DNA of 64,000 nt from Nissolia schottii (taxonomy: Eukaryota; Streptophyta; Magnoliopsida; Fabales; Fabaceae): NCBI GenBank assembly GCA_003254905.1, contig QANU01030108.1, forward strand, positions 89,393 to 153,392, written 5' to 3'. Both the position numbers and the translations under genes were made by a program. This document shows, in pieces, positions 9,333 through 21,399 of this stretch. The notes below the pieces were generated by a model. That model made no database searches. It worked only from the letters and a program-made list of their open reading frames with translations, and had not been told where the DNA came from. Position 1 is the stretch's first letter. Each line of letters begins with the position of its first letter.

Positions 9333-12152
9333 TTAGACATGAGCAGTGCCCTCAGTGAATTTTGGGTCCTCACATCTATAGCTGCCATCAGGTCCGATTC
9401 CGAAACCTTTTGGATCAGCAAAGACATTCTCCAGAAGCTGGCTTCGAACTGGATGAGGGCTCTCATCTGCAAACTCAACAGCATCATCGAGGACCTCATC
9501 AATCTTCTTCTCTATGGTCTTCAGTTCCTGTTCACCGGCTAGTTTGTTCTCAATCATGTATTTCTTCAATGCAGAGATTGGATCCCTACCAGCATAGTGT
9601 GCCTTCTCAGCTGCCACAGCAGAAAGATATGATGATGAATATTTACTACAAACACAGCAGACACAAACAGAAGACTTCAAGAAAACCATAGCAAGAGGTG
9701 ACTAATTTGATTCGCTGGTTTAATGAAATAACACAGTTAAAGTTTAACAGAAAATGCAAATTTATAGACTTAGTACCACATTTAAAAGGTTAATTTGAAT
9801 TCAACTAATTTCACATTAGTACCACAAATACCCAGACAAAACATCTACAATGAAAGCATTAGAATAATCAGAATAAGCATTCAAAACCTAGTTTATGAAA
9901 AATGTTGATAAATGTTAACCAGTAATGTTAATCAAACCATTGGCTTTATCCTATATTCACATAGTTCAACAGGAAATGTTACTTTAAGAAAAAAGAAATT
10001 AGTAAAGAGAATCATTAAGTATGGATCTGGGATCAAAATATCTTATAGTGAACCCTCAACTTTTTTATTTAAATCCATCCAAATTTGAAGATAAGAGCTG
10101 AAGATTAAGAAATTTGTTATTTAAGGTTAGAGATATCTGATCCCGTTGGCATGATTCTTCTAATGACGTTGTGCGCACTTCCAGTTACTGAGAGTGACAT
10201 CTTTCCACCATTAACAAGTTTAGAGTGCTTGACTTTAAGTTCAACACTTTCAAGATGTAAGTTCTATATACCAAAAAGGTCGATTTTGTAAAAGAATTTA
10301 ATGCCTTTTTTTTGTTGTATCGATGACAAAGAACCACCTTAGTAGGCATTGATCGTATAGAATGCTAACAGGCGATCCTGCAATTGTCTTACTCTCAACT
10401 TAAAAATATTGTCATATCTAACAACAACCAAGCCTTGTCTTACTTCGTGAAGTCGGTTACATGAATCAGACGACGTCGTAGTATCCTCCTATCTTAAACT
10501 ATGTCAAAAATATTGTCTTAACCAACATGTAGAGAAAAGTGATTCCAATGTTAATTAAATTCCTAAGAGGTTAGGAAATAATTGCACAAAAAACTATATG
10601 ACAAAATAAATGCATAACTATTATGCACAATGCAACTGTGAGATACCATCAGAAATGAAAAGGAACAGCAACTTATTACTTCAAAATTAACAACAAAGTT
10701 GAGGTATATTCTAAGAAAATGAAGCATAATCTAATTGCTTACCAGGGTCACGAAGCTCATCAGGATCGGCCAATGAGTGTCCTCTAAATCTATAGGTCTC
10801 ACATTCTACTAAAGTTGGTCCATCTCCTCTTCTGGCTCTTTCAATTGCCTCCTTTGCGACTTCCCTGACCTTCAAAACATCCATTCCATCCACATGAACC
10901 CCTGGCATTCCGAATGCTGGTCCTTTCTTCCATATCTGAGGATCTGAAGTTGCCCTGAGATGCGACATCCCAATAGCCCACAAATTGTTTTCGACCACAA
11001 AAACAATTGGCAATGTCCACAAAGCTGCCATGTTAAGGCATTCATAGAACTGCCCGTTATTACATGTTCCATCTCCGAAAAATGCCAATGTCACATGATC
11101 AGCATCTGCCTCTTTCAGCACCTCCCTTCTATACTTACTGGAAAACGCAGCCCCAGTGGCCACAGGAATACCTTCACCAATGAAAGCAAAACCTCCAATC
11201 AAATTATGCTCCTTTGAGAACATATGCATTGAGCCACCTTGGCCTCGGCAGCACCCTGTGGCCTTCCCAAAGAGCTCACTCATCACAGCACGTGCCTGGA
11301 CACCCTTACTCAGTGCATGGACATGGTCCCGGTAGGTGCTCACTACGGTGTCTTCCTGCTTCAGAAGCTTGATGAATCCAGTTGACACAGCTTCCTGGCC
11401 ATTGTACAAGTGAACAAAACCGAACATCTTGCCTCTATAATACATCTGGGCACACATGTCTTCAAAGGCCCTGCCTAATATCATGTCTTCATAGAGCTCC
11501 AAGCCTTCCTCTTTCGTAATGAGCTGCACACACAAATCCAAATCAAAAAGCCAAAAGCGAAAATCTCAGACACTCATTCCCAAATTGGACCTCCAAACTT
11601 AGAACAGTACACACTATTTCTAGAATCTGAAAAGAAGGGTTCTTCTCTCGTTAAAGCTCGGGCAAAACCCACAAAATCTGTATCATCATATTATGAAGAG
11701 AATAAACAAAACAGAGAGAAGAAAAACCAAAAATCCAAAATGAGAAACGAAAAATGACCATGAAGCTTATAAACTAATTGGGTTAAATTAAGAGAAAAAG
11801 TTGATTTTTTTTTTGTTGTGTATTTTCTTTCTTTACAGAAACCCATTTACAGAGAATTCATGCCATGCTGGAAAGAGATTATTCAAATGAAAATGAGGCA
11901 AAAGGGGAAGAGGCTTACCAGATTGGCGCTTGATTTGATTTTCTTGTCGTTGGCAACATCGGAGACAGCGACAACAGCGGATCGACGGGAGTGAGAAGGA
12001 AGAGAAACCATAGAGGGAGGAATGGGATTGAAGCGAATATTGTGTGGGGATCCAAGGAAAGAGAGGGAAGCTCTAAAGGGATGGAAAGAAAAGGGCTTGT
12101 CATTGGATCTGAGAGGGAGAGGTTGAGCAAACTTGAGAGCTGAGAAAGACAT
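9333..12152 (-). CDS. PDH-E1 ALPHA: Plastidic pyruvate dehydrogenase E1 component, alpha subunit
   Basis: Minus strand, three exons: 12152-11919, 11523-10743, 9610-9333, all with GT-AG introns. They join to 430 residues; the plant plastidic proteins are about 430. Residues 1 to about 65 are Ser/Pro/Arg-rich and look like a chloroplast transit peptide. The mature part begins near residue 79 ([20 protein letters not shown]). The thiamine diphosphate motif starts GDGTCNNGQ (residues 228-236) and closes with VVENN at about 254-258; [13 protein letters not shown] lies near 327-338. The C-terminus ends FTEGTAHV. In the plastid complex, E1 (alpha2beta2) decarboxylates pyruvate and passes the acetyl group to lipoyl-E2, supplying acetyl-CoA for fatty acid synthesis. 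The sequence follows the plastidic rather than the mitochondrial E1-alpha type. A TATATAAC-like box lies upstream near 12335 on this strand. The reading frame is intact. Confidence 0.95.
10420..10490. repeat. SINE/LINE-tail-like fragment in PDH E1-alpha intron 2
   Basis: The stretch AACAACAACCAAGCCTTGTC followed by GTGAAGTCGGTTACATGAATC resembles a motif seen often in plant retroposon tails. It lies in the 1.1-kb intron. The class is from memory of the motif and is not certain. Confidence 0.3.
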
Positions 12153-12235
12153 TGTATTAACGTGTGATGGGGAAATGAATGAAGAAAGGGAAAAAAAGGG
12201 GGGGGGGTTTAATGTTAACTGACGAAGATGATGCA

Positions 12236-14154
12236 ATTCATTCAGAAATGAAAAGGGGCGGAGGAAACTAGGGAATGAGGCGTGGAAATCATCGATTACA
12301 TTTCACTCTGCTCCTATCTTACTGTTTGTTATATATGATCTGCGTGCCAATGTCTTATGATTTGATACAAGAAACAAAGCGAGAGGAGACAGACAGGGAC
12401 GCCACCTAAACCCAGCCAACTTTTCCTACAATCACTGTTCTTATTGAAATACCTCAAAAAGTAACCCTCATTTCTTGGTTATTGGTTATATATCTGGTCT
12501 TCACTCAAAAAAAAAAAAAAAAAATTAATATGACTCACCGTCTCCGTTATAAATTGCATTTTAAACTGTTGGATACACTGTAAATATGATCTAATGGATA
12601 TCAAGTAAGTAGTGTTGTTAGGGTGAAAAAGCTAAGAGTAGAACATTTATGCGTAAACAAGTTATTAAGTTAAAGGAATTTTTATATTTTAAAAATAAAA
12701 AATTATAAATTTTTTACAATTACCATTAAAGACATGGATTTATTTCTCTCTCTCCTTTCTCCCTCTTTTTGGTTCACTCTCACTTCTTCCTCTCTGACTT
12801 CTATTGCTAGGATTGGAAATACTTAACCACTCTCCTCCTCTTTAGTTGTTCTTCTTCTTCCTAATCACAACAATTTCTTCATTTTTCTTCTTAATTTGCC
12901 TTATTAGTTGCATTGGTTCCATGCTCTTTTTTGGATCTATTGTTACTTTCCTCATCTTTTCTCCACACTTCTTATCTCACTTTCCCCATTTTTTTCCCTT
13001 TCAGATATGTTTTAACTTCCTTTTATTTTTATTCAGATTTGATTCTCTTGAGGTGGTTGTTGTTGCAGAGGTTGTTTGCTTCCCGAAAGATCTAGGATCG
13101 GGTGCGGTGGAGGATGAGGGCAATCTAGGATCTAGAACACAATTGCAATACAGGGGGTGACAGTGGGGTGGTAGGGAGCATAGCCCAATGATGGAGGTGG
13201 AGCATGACCCAAAGATCAGTTAATGGATGGTGATAATTGCAAGTTTGTGAACCGTAACTTTTGGCCATGTTAATGAAGCTAGCAGGTGATGGTGGTAGTG
13301 AAGGTATTTGAAAATAAAAGTTGTGTTTGGTGGTGTTTTAGATAGAAAGTGGGTTAGTGGTTTGAATTGAAAATTTGAGTTTCAATAAAGGATAATATAG
13401 TCTATTTAATAATTAATAAATAAAAACCTATTATCTCAAGTTACTCAAGGTGCACATCCAATGTGCATCTTTTTAAGATGTACACTGGATAATTCTGGCT
13501 GATCTCAAACATATCAAATTACTTCTTCCATAACTTATTATATTAATTTTGTTTTATGATAGTACCTCTTTTTTATTATTACATTCCTTACATTTTATTC
13601 GGTGTCTATTTAATCCTTCATATAAAATAATTGTCCATCCAATTTCCAAAATTTTTTATCGATATCATCGTTGGTCATTCCATCTATTTGCCCAGTAACA
13701 GAAGATGAAGTGGCCATAACTAATCTGTTTGTCCACCCCCTCCTCCTTCAAGTTCTTCATTCTTATTCTATCCTAGTTAGAGACACATCATCTCCCGCAC
13801 ACATAAAATGACATCATCCACCATTAAGAGAAAACAACATCGTTTTGCTACCACTCCATCGTCATGTTCACCCAGCCTTCCCACAAAACTCCATTACGTC
13901 CGTCATAATTGTTAAATTGTCAAGTTAACTCTTAAATTCTTATGAGTTACTCTTACAAGTTTACGATTTTGTTATATAAAAATGAGTTAACACTAATATA
14001 AACTCTTCTTTTGTGTGTAAACTAGTATGCGTTTAAGTAAACTCTAACAAAGTCGATAGTGAGTTTATGAGTTTATGATTTTAAATTTACACTCGATTTT
14101 GCCCTCAAAATATAAAAATTTCATAAATTTTGTTGAATACTTAGTTAACTTATT
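12236..14154. other. Intergenic, no gene recognised; repeat fragments
   Basis: AT-rich and pyrimidine-rich DNA (CT-rich 12740-13040). A 16-bp imperfect palindrome lies at about 13457-13491 (ATCCAATGTGCATCTT, spacer TTT, AAGATGTACACTGGAT). Around 13913-14100 is a fragment rich in ACTCGTAAACTCG-like and GAGTTTA words, related to the MITE at 20.6-21.2 kb. The frame at 12846-13160 is a translated pyrimidine tract, not a credible gene. Confidence 0.45.
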
Positions 14155-14355
14155 GAGAATTTCTTGGTTGTTCTGAGAGCAAACCAAGTTTTTGCTCTGT
14201 ACCACTATTTTGTTGACACATTATGGATTTTTTACTTATTTATGGGCCCCAAAATTTTTATAATCCTATAGTATGGTGTATTGAAAAGAATTACGAATGT
14301 ATGAGTTTTTTTTTTTAAATCGCCACCAAGACATCTGATTTTTATTTTTTTTAAT

Positions 14356-14386
14356 CTGAAATCGCCACCCAGGGTGGCTATTTCAG
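14356..14386. repeat. 31-nt hairpin built on CTGAAATCGCCACCC
   Basis: CTGAAATCGCCACCC is followed directly by AGGGTGGCTATTTCAG, giving about 15 pairs with one mismatch and almost no loop. It lies close to the left end of the FAR1-type MULE. Confidence 0.7.
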
Positions 14387-14438
14387 ACTCTGAAATGGCT
14401 ATGGGTCCCGCCAATTTCAGCATTTTTTTTCGAATTTT

Positions 14439-14469
14439 CTGAAATCGCCTTGCATAGTAGCGATTTCAG
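14439..14469. repeat. Second 31-nt hairpin with the same stem word
   Basis: CTGAAATCGCC, spacer TTGCATAGTA, then GCGATTTCAG gives a 10-bp stem. Same stem word and same overall length as the hairpin at 14356. Confidence 0.65.
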
Positions 14470-14804
14470 AAATTTGCTCCACACATCCTTAATTTTGTAT
14501 TTTGGCCCATACAATCGGATTCCTCTCCCTTTAAAACCATATAAATGTCAATTCCCCCACACATTATATTAATGGGACTCACATGTTTTCTAAATAAAAT
14601 ATTATAAAAAAATTTAAGTTAACCATGATCAGAGACATTGGTTAAAAACCTTCCCTTTCTCTTTCTAACCTTCATTTTTTATCCCATAATTTTTTCAAAT
14701 CTCTCTCTTTCCCTCTTTACCAACCATCTCCTTCCCTACATACTCTCTTTGTTAGGCAAAATCAACATTTCACAACGACGAGTCCCTCGACCGAGACCAC
14801 AACG

Positions 14805-14965
14805 ACACTCTGCTGGCGACCACGGAGACGACTCCGTCGGCGATCGCGGTGACGACTCCGACGGCGACCACGGAGACGACTCCGCCAGCGACCACGACAA
14901 CTCCAATGGCGACCATGGAGACGACTCTGCCGGCGACCACGGAGACGACTTCGTCAGCAACCATG
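14805..14965. repeat. GC-rich 30-bp coding-like minisatellite
   Basis: About five units of 30 bp resembling GGCGACCACGGAGACGACTC. On the plus strand they encode a GDHGDDSA-type repeat within a frame at 14638-15021, whose start looks hydrophobic (LFLTFIFYPIIFSNLSLSLF). On the minus strand they encode SPWSPAES repeats. The GC content contrasts sharply with the surrounding AT-rich DNA. I do not recognise a protein and treat it as a minisatellite, possibly derived from a captured exon. Confidence 0.6.
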
Positions 14966-16489
14966 GCTCCGTCGACTACCACGACGACAACTCCCTTCTC
15001 ATGCTTCTTCTCGCTGATTAATGCCTTCCTTTCTCCTTCGCATTTTCAAACAATTCTTACCACTTAAGAGTTTCTACTGTTTGCATGTCTCTGAAATTGG
15101 GGCTTTTTCCTGTTGATTTATGCTGCAATGTTTCAATTTCAATTTGCCCTTATTTTTGGAGCACGTACCAAGTTTAGATCTGGAGCCTTATATTCTTTTG
15201 ACATGTTGGAGTTGCTAGTTAAATAATGTTGTTGTTGTTGCATTTTTGGGGGTGTTTATTGCCTTTGGTGTTGTTTCTGTTTGATTAATTATGGTCGTTG
15301 GTCCAGTTTCATTTGATCTCTGAAGACAAGGTGTAAGGATGCTCAAATTTCTTAGTGAATTTGTGTTTATGGTCTTTGGGTTTTACATACTTTCTGAATT
15401 ATAAACATGGATTCATATCAGATCCAAAAGGATTGACTTGGGTTTTTGTTTATATAGAGATTCAAAAATGGTATTGTATCTTACCAAATTAATGATATAC
15501 ACACGAAATTTATATCTTTACTACCAACAATAGAATAACAAGCTAATAAAGGAATGACTCAATAGTAATGGTGTTGATCTATTCTAGCAACTAATTCAGT
15601 AACGTAAGTTTGGGATTTGATATGATACAATTAAGGTGTGAATAACATAAATTATTTGCATGATTTATGAAGAAATTGTGTCAATTGGCAATAGCCTACT
15701 AGTTACATTCTAGGATGACTTTTCTCACTGTAGAATATGATTGCATGGCTTTTCACCAAGAAATAAGGACTTCTTAACCTATATGCATATTTACATTTTA
15801 AAACAATGAAGTCTCAAGAATTGTTGACATGGGAAAATAAATATAAACTATCCATTCTTCACATATATTAATCCTTCCCTATCTCCTTCTTTGTAATAAT
15901 GTGATAATCGAGAAAGTTTGCTAAGCTTAAATATTTGAGTGAATCCATTGAAAAAAGCATTCATCAATTTGACAAAAGACATATCAGTCACACTTTAAAT
16001 AAAGTCAGTTTTCCAAAGTGTTTCACTACAAAAAATCAATCTTGACAAAGGAATCTACATTTTAGAACCATGCTAAGTGTTAAGCACTCCACTAAAGTAA
16101 GATCACCCTTTGTCTATTTCTGCTCTTGTAAACTTTACATCTACATTGTAGATGTTAATTTCCATTGACATTTAGCAGCAAGTTCCTAGAAAAAAAAATT
16201 TTGTTAGTAACAAACATAATAAATAAACAACAAATGCATAAATATATTTAAAAAAATTACCTGAGATAAATGATTTGTAGTACTAACACCTTGTAATGGA
16301 GACATTATTGATGGGGTGACCTCCTTGAAACTAGTTTGTTGGCCATCTTTAGATAAATGAGGTTGCTTCGATGGCCCTAAAATAAACAAGTTATTATATA
16401 AAACATAATAAATTGAAGAAAAAAAATACTTACACATGTATGTCGTCAAATTTAATTTACTTACTAGTATTAAGTTTTCCTTTTCCTCG

Positions 16490-18558
16490 CTTTGGTATTT
16501 GTGTTCTTTTCTTCTAGAAGTGACCATTTTTTCTAGAATTGAGAGCTCCTTCTATTTTCGCAATAGGAATATCTAAAATGGGTGTTTCATCGTTTTCACA
16601 GTAAATTTCTTTGATATTATCCTTCTTAATTCTAAAGATATTTTTTTAATTAGACTTTCAAGTGCTTCATAACCATTATCCAAAACCTCCCACATAAGTT
16701 TTCTTGTCTCCTCACTCCCTTGACTCATATGTATGAGATCATAAACATATCTCATTGCACGGTTTCGAAAAAACTATTTCAGTCTCGTTTGCATCTTTAA
16801 TTGCAACATTGCAATTATAACCATGCACCCTTTTTCTTGCTTCATTGGACCATCTTTTCTGAATATATTTCACAGAAATCGTTGGTGTATTCTTTTGCTT
16901 AAGAATAGCAAATTCATGACAACAAAGAATACCCAATGTCACAAATTTTGCACAAGTGCACGTTAGATCCAAAGAACATGTGTTGAAATGGACAATGTGC
17001 ACATTTGAATCATAGTCACAAGCACAACTACCATCAAGATACTCCTTCTCAACAAGCTTGTATAACTTATGAGTGTATACATCTGATGCATGCTTCACAA
17101 TACTACTATGCATATTTGCCCTCAGAGGTTTACTTTGATGGCAATTGTAATTCTCTTCTGCTTCGTTTTTACACCGTCTATTCACAAAGACAAAATGTTC
17201 AAAGCCTATGACAAATTTTGTGAGAAAAGTAGACTTGTTAGCAATTCCATTTAACACGTTGTTTGTGCTCTCACTCCTTTAGGAAGAGTTTATTCCACCA
17301 TCAAAACTCAAAAGTATGTTTGTTAAGAGTTGTGCACCATTTCTCTCGAATTCTATATAAGTTTTGTAGCCATTTGTGCTCTTCGACATCGTACTTCAAC
17401 ATCATCTTAAACCAAGTGTCCTCAAATTCTTTCTCTGCTTCACATCCTTGCAAACATTTATCGAATAAACAATGAAAACTTTTATCATTGTTTAATCCAC
17501 CCAAAGGTGAAGGTGCATTCTTAGATATATGCCACAAACATAACTGATGAGATGTGTTAGGAAATACCTTTTCAATTGCCTTTGTCATCGCTTGATCTTG
17601 ATCGGTAAAAATAGTCTTTGGCGAATGATTACCCATTGATTTCAAAAATGTTCTAAAAAGCCACTCAAATGATGCAGTTGTCTCAACCAATAAAAGTGCA
17701 CAACCAAACATTACATTTTGCCAATGCTGATTTACTCCCACAAATGGTGCACACACTAGATTATATCTGTTTGTGCAATAAGTAGTGTAAAAAACAATCA
17801 CATCTCCAAAACAATCATAATCAATCCTTGACTTAGCATCTCTCCGATAAAAATTTGTCATTCGGCCTTCTTGATCAACTTGAACATCCCAATAGAACGC
17901 CTTCATCATCTACTTTACTTTTGAAGTGATTGACTAAACTTTGAGAATCACTAGCCTTAATTAGTACCATTTTTTGGATATTAACATAATTGTAACAATC
18001 ATTCTCTGTAAATCCCAAAGCGTCAACTCCTCCACTTTCACGAGCCATATATGAGAATGGATCAGTTGTTGAAATCCCCACATCCACCATTGAAATCAAA
18101 GTCTCTCCTTTCTCCTTAGAAACACGTTGTGCAGATTTTAGCAAGTGTCTTTCATTAGGTGCTGCAAACTCATGATTGTGTTTTTCTATAAATTTTGCCA
18201 CTGTCCATGTTCCTTCTCCACTAAGCGCAAAGGCTATCATTGCTTCACACCCTGTTCTAGTGTCTCTCTTCATGAAAGTTTCCTCATTTGAACGCCTGTT
18301 ATTTTTAAATCCCCTCTTCCAACAACAGAATTCTTTTCTTTTCAACTTTGGAGCAGTTCCTGATAAATATTGCTTATCCTTCACAGTCTTGCCCACAAAT
18401 AATTTAATTGTATGATAACGGTGAACTGGATTAGTTGCATTTTCTCCCCCATTACAATCTGTTTCTACTTTCTTTTCGTGTTCAACATGAATAACTTCTT
18501 CATCATCACTTCGAGGGGATTGTAGTGTATCACAATTAATATCAAGTAATGATTCCAT
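16490..18558 (-). pseudogene. FAR1-RELATED SEQUENCE (FRS)-type MULE transposase, frameshifted
   Basis: Minus strand, most likely start ATG at 18558 (MESLL, a usual FRS-type beginning). The FAR1 DNA-binding domain with its WRKY-GCM1-like zinc finger lies at about 18400-18160 (FCCWKRGFK, RTGCEAMIAF, WTVAKFIEKHNHEF). The MULE transposase domain follows at 17840-17550: DVIVFYTTYCTNRYNLVCAP, then FTDQDQAMTKAIEKVFPN and HQLCLWHI. A SWIM zinc finger lies near 16970-16910 (CTCAKFVTLGILCCHEFAIL, the CxC...CxH pattern). Two frame changes break it, near 17880-17905 and 17260-17300, and another near 16600 separates the C-terminal tail. Stops in the tail support decay. Host FHY3/FAR1 transcription factors descend from such transposases, but the surrounding terminal repeats mark this as an element copy. 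Confidence 0.85.
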
Positions 18559-19613
18559 ATCTACATAAGAAAAATAACATGAACCTAAATACAAAATATT
18601 ATAATCTCATCAAAAGCAAAATATTAATAAAAAATAAATTAATCATCTTAATCAATTTACCAAAAAAAATACTATTCAAGTTATAAGTTTTCTTACTGTA
18701 ACAGAAAAATATGAACTAAAAAGTAAATGAACCTAGACATAGTTATGGGTCTTTGGCAGTAAATTTTTAACAAATAAAGACACTGAATTTTTTTACCCAC
18801 ATTATCTTGACTACAATAAAATAAAGACAAAGTGAAATGTCTTGTGGTCCCTAACTTTTAATACATCTATTGTCTCTTTCATCAAGATTAAATTGTAAAA
18901 AGTAAGTGAAAAAGTAAAAAAATATTATAAAGAAGAAAAAACCTGTTAAGTGGACTTTGAAGTTGGATTTATCAAAGCGAACAACTTTACGATGATCCCA
19001 ACTAAAAGCTCTTCACATTGTGAGCTTGAAGAGAAGGAGAAAAAATAGATATTTGTATTACATTGTATTGGGGGTTAACATTTTCAGTTGAAAAACCAAA
19101 AAAAAAGAAGAGGGAAATGAGAAAGATGTAAACAGAATATAAAAGAACGTAGCAAAGAGGAGAGAAAATGAAGAGTCTTTTCTGGTTCAAGAGTTTTTAG
19201 GTAAAGCATTGTTTTTCTTTATATGCAAAGGTAAAGTTATTATGATTAGTTTACATATGTAGAGGTAACCATGGTTAACTATTTCGAATATCTAAAATTA
19301 TAAACCTGAAATGACATAATGGACCTACAATGCTGAAATGACAGTAAAATAGTGGTATAAAGCAAAAGCTTAGTTTGCTCCTAGAGCAACCAAGAAATTC
19401 TCTTGACATGTTTATGTATATTTATCATAATTAATTTATATTTTACTAAATTATAATGTAATTTACGTATAAAATAAAATATGAGATAATAATTAAGTCA
19501 TAAATTAAGATAATTTGATAATATTTTTATTATTATAAAATTAACATTATTTAATATTAAATATAAATACAACATTTAATTATATAATATATATTTTATA
19601 TGTATAAAGTCTT

Positions 19614-20150
19614 GTGAATCTACAGAGTCAAACTTGCTGTCCATCTTCCTCACCTCACTGTCCAATTTCTTCTTTCTTCCCTCTCTCCCACATGGCCACA
19701 CCTCACCATCACTGCAAGAAACCCACATCTCTACCTCCTCCATTCTCTTCTCTTATCTCCCACCCAACACATCACACTACTCAGCAGCACATCAACACAA
19801 AGGAGGCCAGATTCGTTTAGATCTGGTCGTGAGAATTCGTCGGCGACTAAAATGGCGGTGCAATAAAGGATTCACCAGCGCCTCCTCCGTGCCTCCGCGA
19901 ATTCCCACAATAGCCACCCCACGAGCCTGTCGAAGCACCGTCGCTGCTGCTCCACAAACCCCCCCCCCCCAANAGAGACGAGAGTGAGGGAGAGACTCTG
20001 AGAATTCAGGCCCCTCCGAAAAACACAGATCGAAGAGTGAGAGAGGTGGTGGTGAGAGATTGGGAGCTTTGAGAGTGATTGGGGGAAAGAGAGATGAACG
20101 TGAGGCAAGGAGGGAGGAGCGAGAAATTGGACAAAGTGAGCTGAAAAACA
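19614..20150. other. GC-richer exon-like island with single N
   Basis: A CT-rich then GC-rich island beside AT-rich DNA, containing a poly-C run followed by one N at 19973. Open frames on both strands cross the N and have no recognisable domain. It may be a leader exon or captured gene piece. I cannot assign it. Confidence 0.3.
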
Positions 20151-20585
20151 ATAAAATATATTATCAAATAAATATTAATATATATATATATATATATATT
20201 AATACGTAGAAAGATAAATAATTTTAATTAAGAAAAGATAAATATAAATTTATCACAAATTTATTGTTGTTGAATGTTTAATATGTTAAATAAATGATAT
20301 GATACAATGTTTCATAATTATGTTAAAAAAATAGTGATTAAACTCATAGGTTCATAGTAAATGAAATAGTTAGAATTATATTGGAATGTGTTGATTTGAT
20401 TGTTTGATGTCATATGTTGATTGTTTGAGGCCATATTTTTACTATACAGTTAAAATTATACAGAATTCAAGCTATGGATGCAGATTTTCTTTACCCCAAT
20501 GGAAAGACTTGGACAAATGTAAGTAGTTCTCCGACCGTTTTGTTTGTCATTATGTGATTTTTGTTAGAATGGTAATAATTGTGCT

Positions 20586-21153
20586 CAAGGTTATCAAACT
20601 CGAGAGTTTAAGTAAATTCGTGGAGTCTCAGCAAACTTGAATCGTAAACTTGTATGAGATTACGTACTTTAAAAAAAATGTTATAAGCAATATAATTAGG
20701 AACTAAACTTGATTAAATATTGTATTTATAATTGAAATTGAATAATATTAACTTTAAATTAAATCAATGAAAGAAATATCATAAAATACACCTTAATGTA
20801 TGGCACTTAGTGATTATGTCATATTTTATTCAGTATCTGTATTATTTTACAGTTCAATAAAACACAGCTCAATTATGATAAATCTATGAAATTATCTAAG
20901 TAAACTCGATATATGTTATCTAATATAAACAAAGTTAGGTAAATATCTAATAAAGTTACAAAATTTGCACATTTTGAAGTAAACTCGTAAACTCGTAGGT
21001 AGATTTTAACTCGTAAATTCGCTAGTAGAATTTAGAGTTTACTTAAACTCGTATGAGTTTTACCAAAAAAGAGTTTACATAAATGTTAACTTGTTTTGTG
21101 TAGTAAAATCGTAAAACGAGTTTACGAATTAACTCAAAAGTTTAACAACCATG
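20586..21153. mobile_element. MITE with GTTATCAAACTC-type ends
   Basis: The left end has AAGGTTATCAAACTCGAGAG; the reverse complement of the right end reads CATGGTTGTTAAACTTTTGA. Inside both ends are repeated ACTCGTAAACTCG and GAGTTTAAGTAAA words in opposite orientation. No coding capacity. A fragment of the same family lies at 13.9-14.1 kb. The class is uncertain; the ends resemble hAT-like MITEs. Confidence 0.55.
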
Positions 21154-21399
21154 ACTGTACTAACTCACAATTTATTCCTCCCATAAGCTTACTTCAAACA
21201 CTCATGTGGAGGAGAACACATTAAGGGAAGAGTTAACAGAGCTAGTGAGTAAGCGCGAGAGAAGAAAGGGTCCGTATATACTAAGTCCATTCACCTCTTT
21301 GAGCACCACAAATCTTTTGTCGGAGGAGGCCCAGAATACCAACAAGAGCAAAGCCCCAAAGAAGACCAGCTGATGTTCCTCTCATATAGCTTTGTTTAT

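Larger units (their letters stand above)
14155..19402 (-). mobile_element. MULE of FAR1/FRS type with about 57-bp terminal inverted repeats
   Basis: The left end reads GAGAATTTCTTGGTTGTTCT, GAGCAAAC, then AAG.TTTTGCT and ACCACTATTTT. The reverse complement of the right end (19402 leftward) reads GAGAATTTCTTGGTTGCTCT with the same following words and only a few changes. The 5.2-kb interior contains one transposase remnant on the minus strand (16.5-18.6 kb). I could not find a convincing 9-11-bp target duplication outside the ends. The left third holds hairpins and a GC-rich coding-like minisatellite that may be captured host sequence. Confidence 0.75.

Noticed and set aside
12846..13160. Open frame of 104 codons, very Phe/Leu-rich
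   Set aside because: It is the translation of a T/C-rich tract; composition and lack of motifs argue against a protein.
14638..15021. 127-codon frame with hydrophobic start and GDHGDDS repeats as a secreted protein gene
   Set aside because: The repeat part is a minisatellite open on several frames, and the start is AT/CT-rich DNA; kept only as a repeat.
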